Positions 38,601 through 46,943 of a stretch of 64,000 nt of DNA are shown one piece after another. The stretch's first letter is position 1. Each line of letters starts with the position of its first letter. Under the pieces are notes generated by a model. That model was not told the origin of the DNA and did not search any database. It saw nothing but the letters and a program-made list of their open reading frames with translations. Source of the stretch: a virus. Made by a program: the position numbers and the translations under genes. The stretch is from positions 27,892 to 91,891 of the IMG/VR virus record IMGVR_UViG_3300042518_001429, one strand, 5' to 3'.

Positions 38601-40769
38601 AAAGGTATTACCGGTAGCAGTAGCTCCAGAGTACCAGGTACCTAACCCCCAGCCAACGTTTTTTTCTGTTTTAAACCAGCATGCTGCCGGGCTTTCAAAA
38701 AATGAAAGCCCGTTTTCATCCTTCCAACTGCTTATATCTATTGTAGTTTTTGGTATATAATCTATATCTTCAACAATAAAATCACACAAGCCATTATAAG
38801 CATAAAAACTATCTCCCGGTTGACCAAAAGGTGCAAAATATACCTGATTACAAGTGCACAGTTTATGGTCCTTATATGTGGTATTTGGAGTCGTAATAAA
38901 TTTACAATCCGGGGTATGAGGTACACTACCATTTATAATAGTGTTAATATCGGTTCTATCATTATAGTCCCAAATAAATGATGTATATGTTCCGGGTTTA
39001 AATATTGCACTGAAATGTGTTTGTTTTGGACCATATGTAAATGATTCCGGATAGGAGTAGTTTGTAGCAGATAGCCAAGCGCATTCAACCGCTTGTTTTT
39101 TTGTATCTTGGTAATTGTTTATTTTATAAATTACATCAGCAGAAGATAAATTATCTGAACCAGTAGCAAATGGTAGTGAGAGGTTTGAAAGGGTTTGAGA
39201 CAGACATACATTATTTGGCAGGTCAGGGAAAACATAGTTAGTATCTTTTGGATCATTTATTTTATAGTATGGCCAAATGATAGTATTATCTGTTTCTGTG
39301 CCTACAGAAATATTAGTTTTTAAAAACTTATAAAGCCAAGCCTCTTTAACTTCTCCGTTATAGCTTGAGTCTCTAAACTGTGGCGGGGTAGACCAGATTC
39401 TAATTTTGTCTGCAGCATTAAAGTCAGTACTCGGATAAGCAGCATTATTAATAAGGGATGTTGAATTGATAGATAAAGGTACTACCCCTGAAAGGGAGAA
39501 AGAAGAGTTCCAATAAACCTCTTCAATTAATTTTTTAGTAGCATCATCAAGATAAAAATAACGCGGGTCTGTTATAGCACTATAACCGGTCCATTCTATA
39601 TCTTCCGCAGATATGCCATACCCGGGGTATGGAAAGCGAAATATTGTAGAAGAATTACCTTCAATTGTAGCCTTCATGTTAAGGTCCGCTACATCGAGCA
39701 CTTTTTTTCTAAACCACGCTCCTTCAGTTCCTTTTTTAGTCTTAACAAAAATTGTATCAGCAAGTTCTAAACTCGACCCGGCAGTTCCAAAAGTTTGTAA
39801 ACTTGTAGCACTGAGTGGTACAGGTTTATAACGTGGCAGGCCGTTAACATTTAATTTATAAGGACCAGAGGGGTAATAAAAAAAGTTATTACCTGGTTGT
39901 ATATTAATTGTATAAAAATCGTTTTTAGAACTTGAATTAATAACGAATGTAGAATAGAAACTACTACCGAGATATTTTTCAGCTAACTCAATATACAAAC
40001 CAGATAAATTCGGATCCGTTGTACCTTGTAAGCTAGCATCGTATAGTGCTGATACTGTGAATGTACCTAAACGGTAAACCCAATCGATACCTGTTAGATT
40101 AATTCCTTTTGTTAAAAAGTATTTTTCAGTTTCTGTATCTATAGGAAAATAAGCAGAAGCAGGCAGATTTAAAGATCGATCAAAGTATGAAGCGGTGTCA
40201 TATAACTCTTCAACTTCTATTACAATATTATTTTTAATTGAACTTAGCTGTGGTATATGGGTCCAAAGGGTGCTCGGTAAAGATATTACAGCATCATCTT
40301 TTTTAGTATAGTCTTGTAAAATAATATTTTGAATTTGTTTTACAACACTTCTATTAGATCCTGCTAGATTATATTTTATTTTTGATCTTTTTATTTGCTC
40401 TCTTAATTGTAAATAATATAGAGATATATTTTTTAATTTACGGGCAAAGTAGGGTATTGCTAATAAAACCTCTTTTTCATTATCAATATCAATACCTGAA
40501 TACCAGTTTTCTTTTTCTTCTTCAGTGAAATAAATTTGTATTTGTTTTAACAAATTTAAAAAATTTATTTTGGTTTGAATTGTTAAATCGTTGCTTGTAG
40601 CTTTTTTATTTTTATACCAGTTAAGAAGATAATCATTGTATTGGATATAGGCTTGTTCGGGCAGTATAATTTCGAAGCTATTTTTCCAAATTTGAAACGA
40701 TAAGGGTTTATCATTATCTGATACTTCAGATATAGGAATAAGATTGTAACTGTTCCCGATTGTATTCAC
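35685..40769 (-). CDS. Giant modular virion protein (1694 residues)
   Basis: The largest gene in the window. Residues 1-165 are helical and charged (IWKNSFEIILPEQAYIQYND, AIPYFARKLKNISLYYLQLR), a likely baseplate-docking domain. The remainder is beta-rich with scattered PKD-like strands (FIWDYNDRTDI near 620), Trp-rich segments and an Ig-like putative domain near 1600-1660. The last residues are three copies of N-L-I-R-(I/V) (NLIRINGQNLIRVG). The start codon is GTG at 40769, preceded by GTTAAATAAT at 40774-40783. It lies where T4 has gp7/gp8 relative to gp6, but no direct similarity is evident. Function unknown; a baseplate arm or adhesin is likely. Confidence 0.7.
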   Translation of the reverse strand: MNTIGNSYNLIPISEVSDNDKPLSFQIWKNSFEIILPEQAYIQYNDYLLNWYKNKKATSNDLTIQTKINFLNLLKQIQIYFTEEEKENWYSGIDIDNEKEVLLAIPYFARKLKNISLYYLQLREQIKRSKIKYNLAGSNRSVVKQIQNIILQDYTKKDDAVISLPSTLWTHIPQLSSIKNNIVIEVEELYDTASYFDRSLNLPASAYFPIDTETEKYFLTKGINLTGIDWVYRLGTFTVSALYDASLQGTTDPNLSGLYIELAEKYLGSSFYSTFVINSSSKNDFYTINIQPGNNFFYYPSGPYKLNVNGLPRYKPVPLSATSLQTFGTAGSSLELADTIFVKTKKGTEGAWFRKKVLDVADLNMKATIEGNSSTIFRFPYPGYGISAEDIEWTGYSAITDPRYFYLDDATKKLIEEVYWNSSFSLSGVVPLSINSTSLINNAAYPSTDFNAADKIRIWSTPPQFRDSSYNGEVKEAWLYKFLKTNISVGTETDNTIIWPYYKINDPKDTNYVFPDLPNNVCLSQTLSNLSLPFATGSDNLSSADVIYKINNYQDTKKQAVECAWLSATNYSYPESFTYGPKQTHFSAIFKPGTYTSFIWDYNDRTDINTIINGSVPHTPDCKFITTPNTTYKDHKLCTCNQVYFAPFGQPGDSFYAYNGLCDFIVEDIDYIPKTTIDISSWKDENGLSFFESPAACWFKTEKNVGWGLGTWYSGATATGNTFYLQRGKRYTYYRANVRDKNIETDNFPELVVRQITTENKKGVWMGAMKDSQDNWVSTNIPTTMSINSNDLLIYSRAGSTYYNTTGTYIQEQIFTENRGSIWSNYDYLTVNSPNAVVTISYPLLFSRNLPLTAANIKDPYKQYPSLPSAAIQRILRWEITDPNNNIETYLDQPIATFIPGITGLYTVKLTAVTASQDLLFTPAATGCYYFTNIPPITCIPDTVEVPSLSTFYLPVPGFVLETDLKGWNYTTNTPTTFLNDVTSSNIGAVPVWVKSNLNKTADTEYKTVESWSPALSFFDKYNPVTFYEISDIVLKGGEYVEYKRKPQTRMVWNQNVTINNITNVNQWCKLETNLNSTPTTYNPSNNLISKPTTEPSTILLQNVVENEPVEVYYNALNFFTWSISAEPQISEIIYSAPVSSIAITSRDPWSTLTNQFYPTVAHLPTFDALYNTKQIGAYFKPANLGLLTYIDKDYSFELALSSIKTTDIYNLPVRKIGNRGLTKENQFSPYTISVEDNTWLKEPYTTGSLAGTIKKDIFKQYQKFIPYQSTYETNPLTRIGLITPVSRQHPWGGPQDINWADPVNRPINFTGEISVSHWVKDQILKNTTLLLDNWCTDVYGNQYGLYKDIKEVPSSQRITVPGQIWIRKNSQQTEPGYNALLDVFDTYKTISLYNELTGTGVRKIDTFYDTLYIETSGAIIFEKINYDYSQAGIFSIADSARGISLAVPAQNNLNREFTNTLPNNPNYAKVGDTWFFAKEKTIIISVVEMQGSSIVPYLYSYDISRNILKKAFSIPSNTQTFNSLSAIEISRPVLSYSSTKKQFLYTFTAKNNTNKDTIISIYINNEPELTVEDIKIYTPQLEESLPPAILSDLNVTLPVSASYTQQLLVTPNNCTFESINFPEWASLTSTGLFTCLTPTTPQSFNLSFSVTNDAGPIYSSLNITTLLRSNLIRINNNNLIRINGQNLIRVGVK

Positions 40770-40773
40770 TGTA

Positions 40774-40783
40774 ATTATTTAAC
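40774..40783 (-). promoter_or_regulatory. AT-rich element before the 1694-residue gene
   Basis: GTTAAATAAT on the minus strand lies four bases before the GTG start codon at 40769, so a transcript initiated there would have practically no leader. Confidence 0.4.
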
Positions 40784-43700
40784 TAAAAATTCTTTTAGTT
40801 AATATATAATTAAACGAATTTTCTATGGCTCCGTTATCTCCGTACCAATCTTCAAAAGTTGATAAGTTACGAGAAAGTGTTGTTTGCGGGTCGTTCCAGT
40901 TTATTTGATTTTCTATAAATTCCCCTGTATATTTGGGTATAAAATTAAAAAAATCATATTTTACAATTACTGGTTGTTCTAACCCATAACCAAGAAACTC
41001 CGATAGAGGATAAACAAGAGTGGTACTCATTGGAGGTACCTGTATAACGGTAAATTTAGCATCAAACTTATTACGTAATGCTAATCTAGTACCAGCAGTA
41101 ATAATAGCAGTTTGAGTGTTTAATTGATCTTCAACATCTAAGCTTTGAAGTAATAACGGTATTTCATCTTGTAGCCCCCATAATTTAGCTTTAGGTATTG
41201 ACGCAAGATCCAAATAATCTTTTATTTCAACAGGTAATTCAGTCCCATAATCAATATAAGGGGTTTTTGTTTGCTCGGCATAGGAAAGTAATTGTTGTAC
41301 CCCGCAGGTATCAATATCTCCGTGGTAATCAGTAAAATTTGCTGTTTTTTCGTAGACTGTTTTACCTAGATCTTGATACTTACTGTCTTGATTATTACCT
41401 ACAACAGCTCCAAGAAAATCTTTAAAAAATATGTTATCGCTATTCAAATTTTCAGGTAAAGCTAAAGACTGTAAATAGCCGGCCATATCAAAGGTGTTGT
41501 TTAAACGACTGACCTGATATTTGTTTATAAAAGGGTCTATATTAAAAGTATTTGAAATACCTGAAATAGGTGTTGAATACAGATTATCAAAAGTAATATA
41601 TTTTTGATACCAGCGATTACCGGTCCAGTCTCCGTTTGCATAAAGTGCTTGCTGGCTACTTGTTAAAGTATAGGTCGAAAAATTATTAATGTCAATATAG
41701 TAACCTATAGGGGTATTTGGTCTTGCTTTAAACTTTCTAATTCTTTGTTCATTAAAAAACGGTGTGGCTGATAGTAACCAGACATTATTGTTTAAAGAAT
41801 CTAAAACCCAAACCCGATTATAAACATCTACTGCTAGCCCTGTTAATGTTGGATCTTTTTCTCTTTCTTCTTGGGTAATAATCGTTTCAGTGATAAATGG
41901 GTTAGTGTCTACATCATCTTTTGATACGTCCCAGGTATACTTTGTGTTAGATGTAGTATCTAAATATCCTATTTTTCTATCCCCAAAAGTAAACCAAAGA
42001 TTGTTGTCCCGGTCTAAAGATATATGTGTTGGACGAAATACATTATCAACAGTGCTTAGAACTTGAAGGGTGGTAGAATCGTATAAATCTATTTTACCAC
42101 CGTCTTCAACAACATTATATGATTTAGCAACCCATATATTATTTTGAGGGTTAATTGTAATATCAGCAGGTACTGAGTGTTTTTCTAAATCGATTTGTGC
42201 TAATAATTCGCCAGTTGAGCTATATTTTACTAAAAAACAGCTCATAGGAGAAGAGTATGTAGCCCAACAATTATTTTCTTTATCTGTTTCTATATAAGGT
42301 GGCTTAAAAACAAAATCCCCATCAAAGACATCATCGTAATTAAATCCAGATGGTATAGCACTAAAAAGCAAATTAAAATCTTTATCAAATTTTAAAACGG
42401 AAATAGAATTAAAAAGGGATACCCAAATATTACAATCTCTATCGAGAGATACATCACTTGGAGTATGGGCGTTATTAATTGAGTTAAGTCCGTCGATACT
42501 TGAGAGTTGTAAAGTGCTTAAAAGTGTACCATCAGTTGTAAATTTATGCAAACAATCAAGTTCAGCATCTGCACATATCAACTCGTAATATCTCGGATCA
42601 ATTGCCATACCAAATATGCCTGCAAAACCTGACATTGTGTAATTGTAAGTTGAGTCAGTAGAAAGAGCGGGTACAGCTACTTCTTTAGTAAATCCGTCAA
42701 TTAAAATGTTTTTATCTAAGAAGTACTCAACAGTTATATTGTTATTCGCGTATGGTATGACTGTTATTTTATTTAGTGTCTTATGTGCAGGGTTAGATAT
42801 CCATACAAACGGATTCGGCGCATAACCAGCCGGGTATTCAAATTTATTCGGGTTGAAGACTGTTGTATTAAATGCAGTTGTTTGAGCAACTATAGCGGTA
42901 TTTGTAGCGGTAGTGTGGCTTGTTAGTGTTGTAAAGATATAACCACCTATGTGATGTTCTTGATCATTTGTTGCTTGAAAGTAAAGTGGGGCTTCGTCAA
43001 TCGTATAGTTATCAAATTCTATACCACTAAGACTTATTAGCACAGATTGCTGTTTACCTATTTCGTTATTAGCAGGATACGAAAATATTATTTCACTTGT
43101 AGAATCTTTAGCTCCGGGTATACGATATGATCTATTACCGTGACATGAAACTATAAACGGTATTTTAATATCAGCCCATTTTTGTTTAGGTATAACGTCA
43201 AGATAGTTGCTTGTAATACGAAGGAGGTCAGGGGTGAGATCATTTACTTGCCATAACAACCCTGCTTTAACAGTTTCATTGTTACTAAAGCTAGGATATT
43301 CATATATTTTTGAATCATTAAAGTTAAAAAAACCAGAGGTTTGTAGAGTAGCAGTAATAACGATTGGGGTGCCTTGACCTGTATCTCCATTACTAATACT
43401 ATCAACGTAATAAAATTCTGCTTCACCGGAAACTGCTACAATTCGATTTTCATTGTTATATATAGGAGAAGAAAGAACAGGTAGTGTGGTTGTAACTTTT
43501 TTATTGCTATCTAAAAATTTCCATGTCGGGGCTAGAAAACTCCATCTTGAAGATATAAAATCGTAGGGTATGGACTTCGAATTAGCTGCAAAAAGATCCA
43601 CACACATGGGCTTACTAATTTGGGAACTTATAATCTGTAACTTAAAGGGTATTGAAGTTGGCTGGCCGGGATCAGCAAATGTATTCGGTATTTGAGTAAA

Positions 43701-43970
43701 AGTTAAATAGTCTCTGTAAAGATATTCTGCTGTTACTGTGGTGCTATAAGTGGCTGTTGATCCGTTTATATCAATTGATGTAAGTGAGATATTTTTAGAG
43801 CCGTTTGTTTTATAAATGTATTTCGGATTTTTAGTTTCGTAAATTAACTCCCCTTCTCCGAAATTCCAAATGTATGTATGTATATTACCGGTGCTATTAT
43901 TGGTTACAGAAAATTCTGTACCGTACACATCTCCTGTTAATGGTGTTACTGTAAAGTTTGCTGTAACCAT
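40779..43970 (-). CDS. PKD + propeller virion protein in the gp7 position
   Basis: A 1063-residue protein immediately downstream of gp6. A PKD domain occupies residues about 1-82 (HTYIWNFGEGELIYETKNPK). From about 440 to 720 there are five propeller-type repeats with the signature SLDRDCNIWVSL, TINPQNNIWVAK, SLDRDNNLWFTF and AVDVYNRVWVLD. The last 300 residues lack repeats and probably dock to the baseplate. Place next to gp6 matches T4 gp7, a baseplate wedge component of similar length (1032), but the sequence does not itself show gp7. Role: probable wedge-linked structural or binding protein. Confidence 0.7.
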   Translation of the reverse strand: MVTANFTVTPLTGDVYGTEFSVTNNSTGNIHTYIWNFGEGELIYETKNPKYIYKTNGSKNISLTSIDINGSTATYSTTVTAEYLYRDYLTFTQIPNTFADPGQPTSIPFKLQIISSQISKPMCVDLFAANSKSIPYDFISSRWSFLAPTWKFLDSNKKVTTTLPVLSSPIYNNENRIVAVSGEAEFYYVDSISNGDTGQGTPIVITATLQTSGFFNFNDSKIYEYPSFSNNETVKAGLLWQVNDLTPDLLRITSNYLDVIPKQKWADIKIPFIVSCHGNRSYRIPGAKDSTSEIIFSYPANNEIGKQQSVLISLSGIEFDNYTIDEAPLYFQATNDQEHHIGGYIFTTLTSHTTATNTAIVAQTTAFNTTVFNPNKFEYPAGYAPNPFVWISNPAHKTLNKITVIPYANNNITVEYFLDKNILIDGFTKEVAVPALSTDSTYNYTMSGFAGIFGMAIDPRYYELICADAELDCLHKFTTDGTLLSTLQLSSIDGLNSINNAHTPSDVSLDRDCNIWVSLFNSISVLKFDKDFNLLFSAIPSGFNYDDVFDGDFVFKPPYIETDKENNCWATYSSPMSCFLVKYSSTGELLAQIDLEKHSVPADITINPQNNIWVAKSYNVVEDGGKIDLYDSTTLQVLSTVDNVFRPTHISLDRDNNLWFTFGDRKIGYLDTTSNTKYTWDVSKDDVDTNPFITETIITQEEREKDPTLTGLAVDVYNRVWVLDSLNNNVWLLSATPFFNEQRIRKFKARPNTPIGYYIDINNFSTYTLTSSQQALYANGDWTGNRWYQKYITFDNLYSTPISGISNTFNIDPFINKYQVSRLNNTFDMAGYLQSLALPENLNSDNIFFKDFLGAVVGNNQDSKYQDLGKTVYEKTANFTDYHGDIDTCGVQQLLSYAEQTKTPYIDYGTELPVEIKDYLDLASIPKAKLWGLQDEIPLLLQSLDVEDQLNTQTAIITAGTRLALRNKFDAKFTVIQVPPMSTTLVYPLSEFLGYGLEQPVIVKYDFFNFIPKYTGEFIENQINWNDPQTTLSRNLSTFEDWYGDNGAIENSFNYILTKRIFS

Positions 43971-43973
43971 GTT

Positions 43974-45782
43974 TTATTTAAAATTTGTAAATACTATACG
44001 ATTAGTGAGGCTACTAATATTATAAAAATATGGGTATTGAAATGAAAGTAGAGGTATATTATTAGTGGTTGCAGTTTTATCATTATCTGGATATATAGGG
44101 TTCCAGCAATACAGTGACAGTCCGTTTATACGAGTGCTTGGTGTATCAGTACGTGTAGTATAAAAATCGGCAACACCGTCAACATTTAAAATATTTTGAG
44201 TTAATAATTGAGTTTCAATAATTTGACCCATTTTACTTTGTTTTTGAGTAAAATAATCTCTGATAATATTAATAATGTCTTGTTTTATAGCAATATCACT
44301 TCTACGAGTAGAGGTTTGTTTAACAACATTTAGTATACAGAAAGATTCGTCAATAGCTGGGCTAAAATCATTAGAATTTGCAATACCGAGACTTACAGTC
44401 ATATAAACAGGGTCTACAAAAACAGTCTCAGAAGTAAGAACCTTATTATCCTGAAGAGCAGAGTTAATTAACTCTTTTTGTACAGGTAGTAAATAGTTTA
44501 AATCTGTAGTAGATCGTGGAACGACTACCAAGTAAACATTATTAAAGTTGCAGCTATCTGCAAATTGTACTTGATTAAACAGAGCCCGAGTTGTTTTTTC
44601 AGGTTCAGTGATACCTATATTATAAAAATACTGTAGATAGTTAAAAATATATTCAGAGTTATTATAAACCTTAATATCTGAAATTAAATTAGCAAAGTTT
44701 GATTTTATAAAAGTTTCATAATCTTTACCGGTAACTAGACGATACTGACTGCGGTAAGTTATAGGGGCGTTTTCGCGAATTTGTTCGATTGTTTCTGCAG
44801 CAGCAAATTCAGTAGAACCTAAGTCATTTTTAAGCTTTATTCTAAATGCTTGACGTTCTGTTACAATTTGATATTGATCTTGTAAAACATCTGCTACAAT
44901 TTCATTATAGCGGATAGTGTTGAAGATTGTTGGTGTTGCATAACCCGGGCCAACTGCTAGAGCCCCAGCAGTAACTACTCCCTGTGTACCTAGAGATTGT
45001 AAATAGTATATACCAATCTGATCCCCGGTTTGAAGTTTATAGCCATTTACGCCATTACCAAACTTTATTTCATAACGCTGATTTTGATTCAATCTTATTT
45101 CGTATTTTTTGCTCGTTGCATCTTCGAGATATAAGCTTGATGTTTTACTAAAAATTTCCCATTTATTAGTTAAAACCGGTTTAACGTAAATATCGATATT
45201 AAAATGATCAATAATATTATCTCCAGGGTTTAAAATTATTGTTTCGTAATCGTCCCCAGCAGCTACATATGTTGGGTATTCCTGATATATACCTTGATAT
45301 AAAAGTTTTTGTTCGCTTATTTCTTTAAGGTACTCAGTGGTGTTGTCAAATGTTTTATTAAAGGTAATATCTTCATTAAAAGAAAAAGGTATACCACCTT
45401 CTGCTTGTACAAAACTGTAACGTGGAAGAGTGTATAGACCTTGTGTGAAGGTGTCTGCAGAACAAGTAAAAGTTAATGTAGAGGTTTGTGCTCCGACAGG
45501 GGAATAATCTATAAGTTTGACTATTCTATTAATATTTTCATATAATTGGGCTTCAGTAAATAAAGACTCTGTAGCAGTTCTATTAAGGTAAAAAATCAAC
45601 GTGTTATAAGCATAAGCTATAATGTCAATAATAGAGGCAAGATTTGAGCCAATATAATTTTGATCAGTAAAAGTACCTTGCTCATTTAATCGATTTATAA
45701 TCAATTGACGCAAAGATAGTGCATCAAAAGCTGTATACCCTCCTTTTGGTATATCAAAGTTATTATAATTTGTATTAGTCAT
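43974..45782 (-). CDS. 6: Baseplate wedge protein gp6
   Basis: A 602-residue protein of the T4 gp6 / baseplate J family (T4 gp6 is 660). The N-terminal hallmark is present: LINRLNEQGTFTDQNYIGSN followed by LASIIDIIAYAYNTLIFYLNR, then ATESLFTEAQLYENINRIVK. A C-terminal YGDLxx-type ferredoxin-like part is less clear. It forms the ring joining wedges around the hub and is encoded immediately after gp25, as in many myoviruses. Confidence 0.9.
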   Translation of the reverse strand: MTNTNYNNFDIPKGGYTAFDALSLRQLIINRLNEQGTFTDQNYIGSNLASIIDIIAYAYNTLIFYLNRTATESLFTEAQLYENINRIVKLIDYSPVGAQTSTLTFTCSADTFTQGLYTLPRYSFVQAEGGIPFSFNEDITFNKTFDNTTEYLKEISEQKLLYQGIYQEYPTYVAAGDDYETIILNPGDNIIDHFNIDIYVKPVLTNKWEIFSKTSSLYLEDATSKKYEIRLNQNQRYEIKFGNGVNGYKLQTGDQIGIYYLQSLGTQGVVTAGALAVGPGYATPTIFNTIRYNEIVADVLQDQYQIVTERQAFRIKLKNDLGSTEFAAAETIEQIRENAPITYRSQYRLVTGKDYETFIKSNFANLISDIKVYNNSEYIFNYLQYFYNIGITEPEKTTRALFNQVQFADSCNFNNVYLVVVPRSTTDLNYLLPVQKELINSALQDNKVLTSETVFVDPVYMTVSLGIANSNDFSPAIDESFCILNVVKQTSTRRSDIAIKQDIINIIRDYFTQKQSKMGQIIETQLLTQNILNVDGVADFYTTRTDTPSTRINGLSLYCWNPIYPDNDKTATTNNIPLLSFQYPYFYNISSLTNRIVFTNFK

Positions 45783-45787
45783 ATTTA

Positions 45788-46282
45788 TTAATTTTTAACT
45801 GGTAGGGATATAAAGGATTGCCTTTTAAAATCAAAAATAAAGTTTAATTGGGTAGTTTGTTTAAGTATTGGTAGCTCAATAACAATTGTAATTTCGTATA
45901 AATTTTCATCTGGAGACGCAATAACATCAACAAATTGCGGTTTAACCCTGGTTTCATATTTTTTAATACCGTTAAATATTGCAGTACCAATTATTTTACC
46001 GTTGTTAGCATTGATTGGGGAAAATAAAAACCGTTTTAAATTTAAACCGTATCCCGGGAATAAAAACCTTTGACCAGGGGATGTGTTAAAAAGGTTTGTT
46101 AAAGAGTTACTAATAGCTTCTAAATCAAAGCTCGCTTTAATATCAGTTCCGGGGGTAGGTAACTGAAGGCCGGGTGTTGAAATTTTAGTACGAGATAAAT
46201 CTAAAGACAAGTCTTTATAAACATAGTTATCAGTTGTATACTGATTTGTTAGGGAATTTAAAGCTTTTATCTTAATAGCCAT
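45788..46282 (-). CDS. 25: Baseplate wedge protein gp25
   Basis: A 164-residue protein matching T4 gp25 (132) with an extended N-terminus. Core features: VYKDLSLDLSRTK, the segment SLTNLFNTSPGQRFLFPGYG, and LKRFLFSPINANNG, then a C-terminal ITIVIELPILKQ strand. This small protein initiates sheath attachment at the baseplate. The gene is first in the minus-strand run toward gp6 and starts from a divergent region with an AT-rich element. Confidence 0.9.
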   Translation of the reverse strand: MAIKIKALNSLTNQYTTDNYVYKDLSLDLSRTKISTPGLQLPTPGTDIKASFDLEAISNSLTNLFNTSPGQRFLFPGYGLNLKRFLFSPINANNGKIIGTAIFNGIKKYETRVKPQFVDVIASPDENLYEITIVIELPILKQTTQLNFIFDFKRQSFISLPVKN

Positions 46283-46332
46283 ATTACACTATTATTTAGA
46301 GCAAGAGTTGCATAAATAATATCAGAATTATT
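46283..46332. promoter_or_regulatory. Divergent late-promoter-like region
   Basis: This 50-base region holds TCTAAATAAT for the minus strand (plus 46291-46300; eight bases before gp25 ATG) and GCATAAATAAT for the plus strand (46310-46320; 12 bases before the ATG at 46333). Both are close to the T4-type late core TATAAATA, and neither leaves a usual leader. Confidence 0.55.
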
Positions 46333-46878
46333 ATGGAAACTAAATTTGATGTCTTATTCGAAAATCTATTAGAGCGTTATCAACAGGGCGGTTTTATCAT
46401 TGGAGACCGTGTTCGTTTTAAAAAGGACGCTTTAAAATCAGATTTTATGAAAGGTAAAGGTCAAAACTTTATCGATGTTGTAAAATCCTGTATGGATCCA
46501 GGTTTTGATCTTAACTTAAGAATTTCCGCAATTAAATCAATTTATCCAACAACTACTCAAAACTATCGTGGTGGTACTGAGTCTCCTGATAGCATTTATG
46601 CTGATGTTATTGTTGAATATGCTCCTGGCTTGTATCGCACACCAATGACAGTACCTATTGAGATATTGGAGCTTCAAGATGACGGCATTAATACAGGCCC
46701 AGTTCCTGATTCGGTTCGTCGTAAATCAAAAATTAATATTAAACCTGAAAAGGTAGAAGCTGAACAAAAAGCTGACTTTGATATTAACCTGCAAAACAAA
46801 AATGTACAGCTCCCTGGCGGGACAAAGTGGAATGATAAAGAGCCGGGTGCAGGAAATATGCCAAAGAAAAAATACTAA
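46333..46878 (+). CDS. Unknown soluble protein upstream of ribonucleotide reductase
   Basis: A 181-residue soluble protein. The N-terminal region METKFDVLFENLLERYQQGG and GDRVRFKKDALKSDF resemble a small SH3-like or DNA-associated domain, and the C-terminal third is Asn/Lys/Pro-rich and probably disordered (GGTKWNDKEPGAGNMPKKKY). No catalytic motif. It precedes the reductase by 65 bases on the plus strand and starts from a divergent AT-rich promoter. Its function is unknown; a virion or DNA-associated role are both possible. Confidence 0.65.
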   Translation: METKFDVLFENLLERYQQGGFIIGDRVRFKKDALKSDFMKGKGQNFIDVVKSCMDPGFDLNLRISAIKSIYPTTTQNYRGGTESPDSIYADVIVEYAPGLYRTPMTVPIEILELQDDGINTGPVPDSVRRKSKINIKPEKVEAEQKADFDINLQNKNVQLPGGTKWNDKEPGAGNMPKKKY

Positions 46879-46943
46879 GTAGATTTACTAGTATTTTGGC
46901 GTAGAATAGCTTAAATTATTCACACACATTCTTTGTCAAATTT

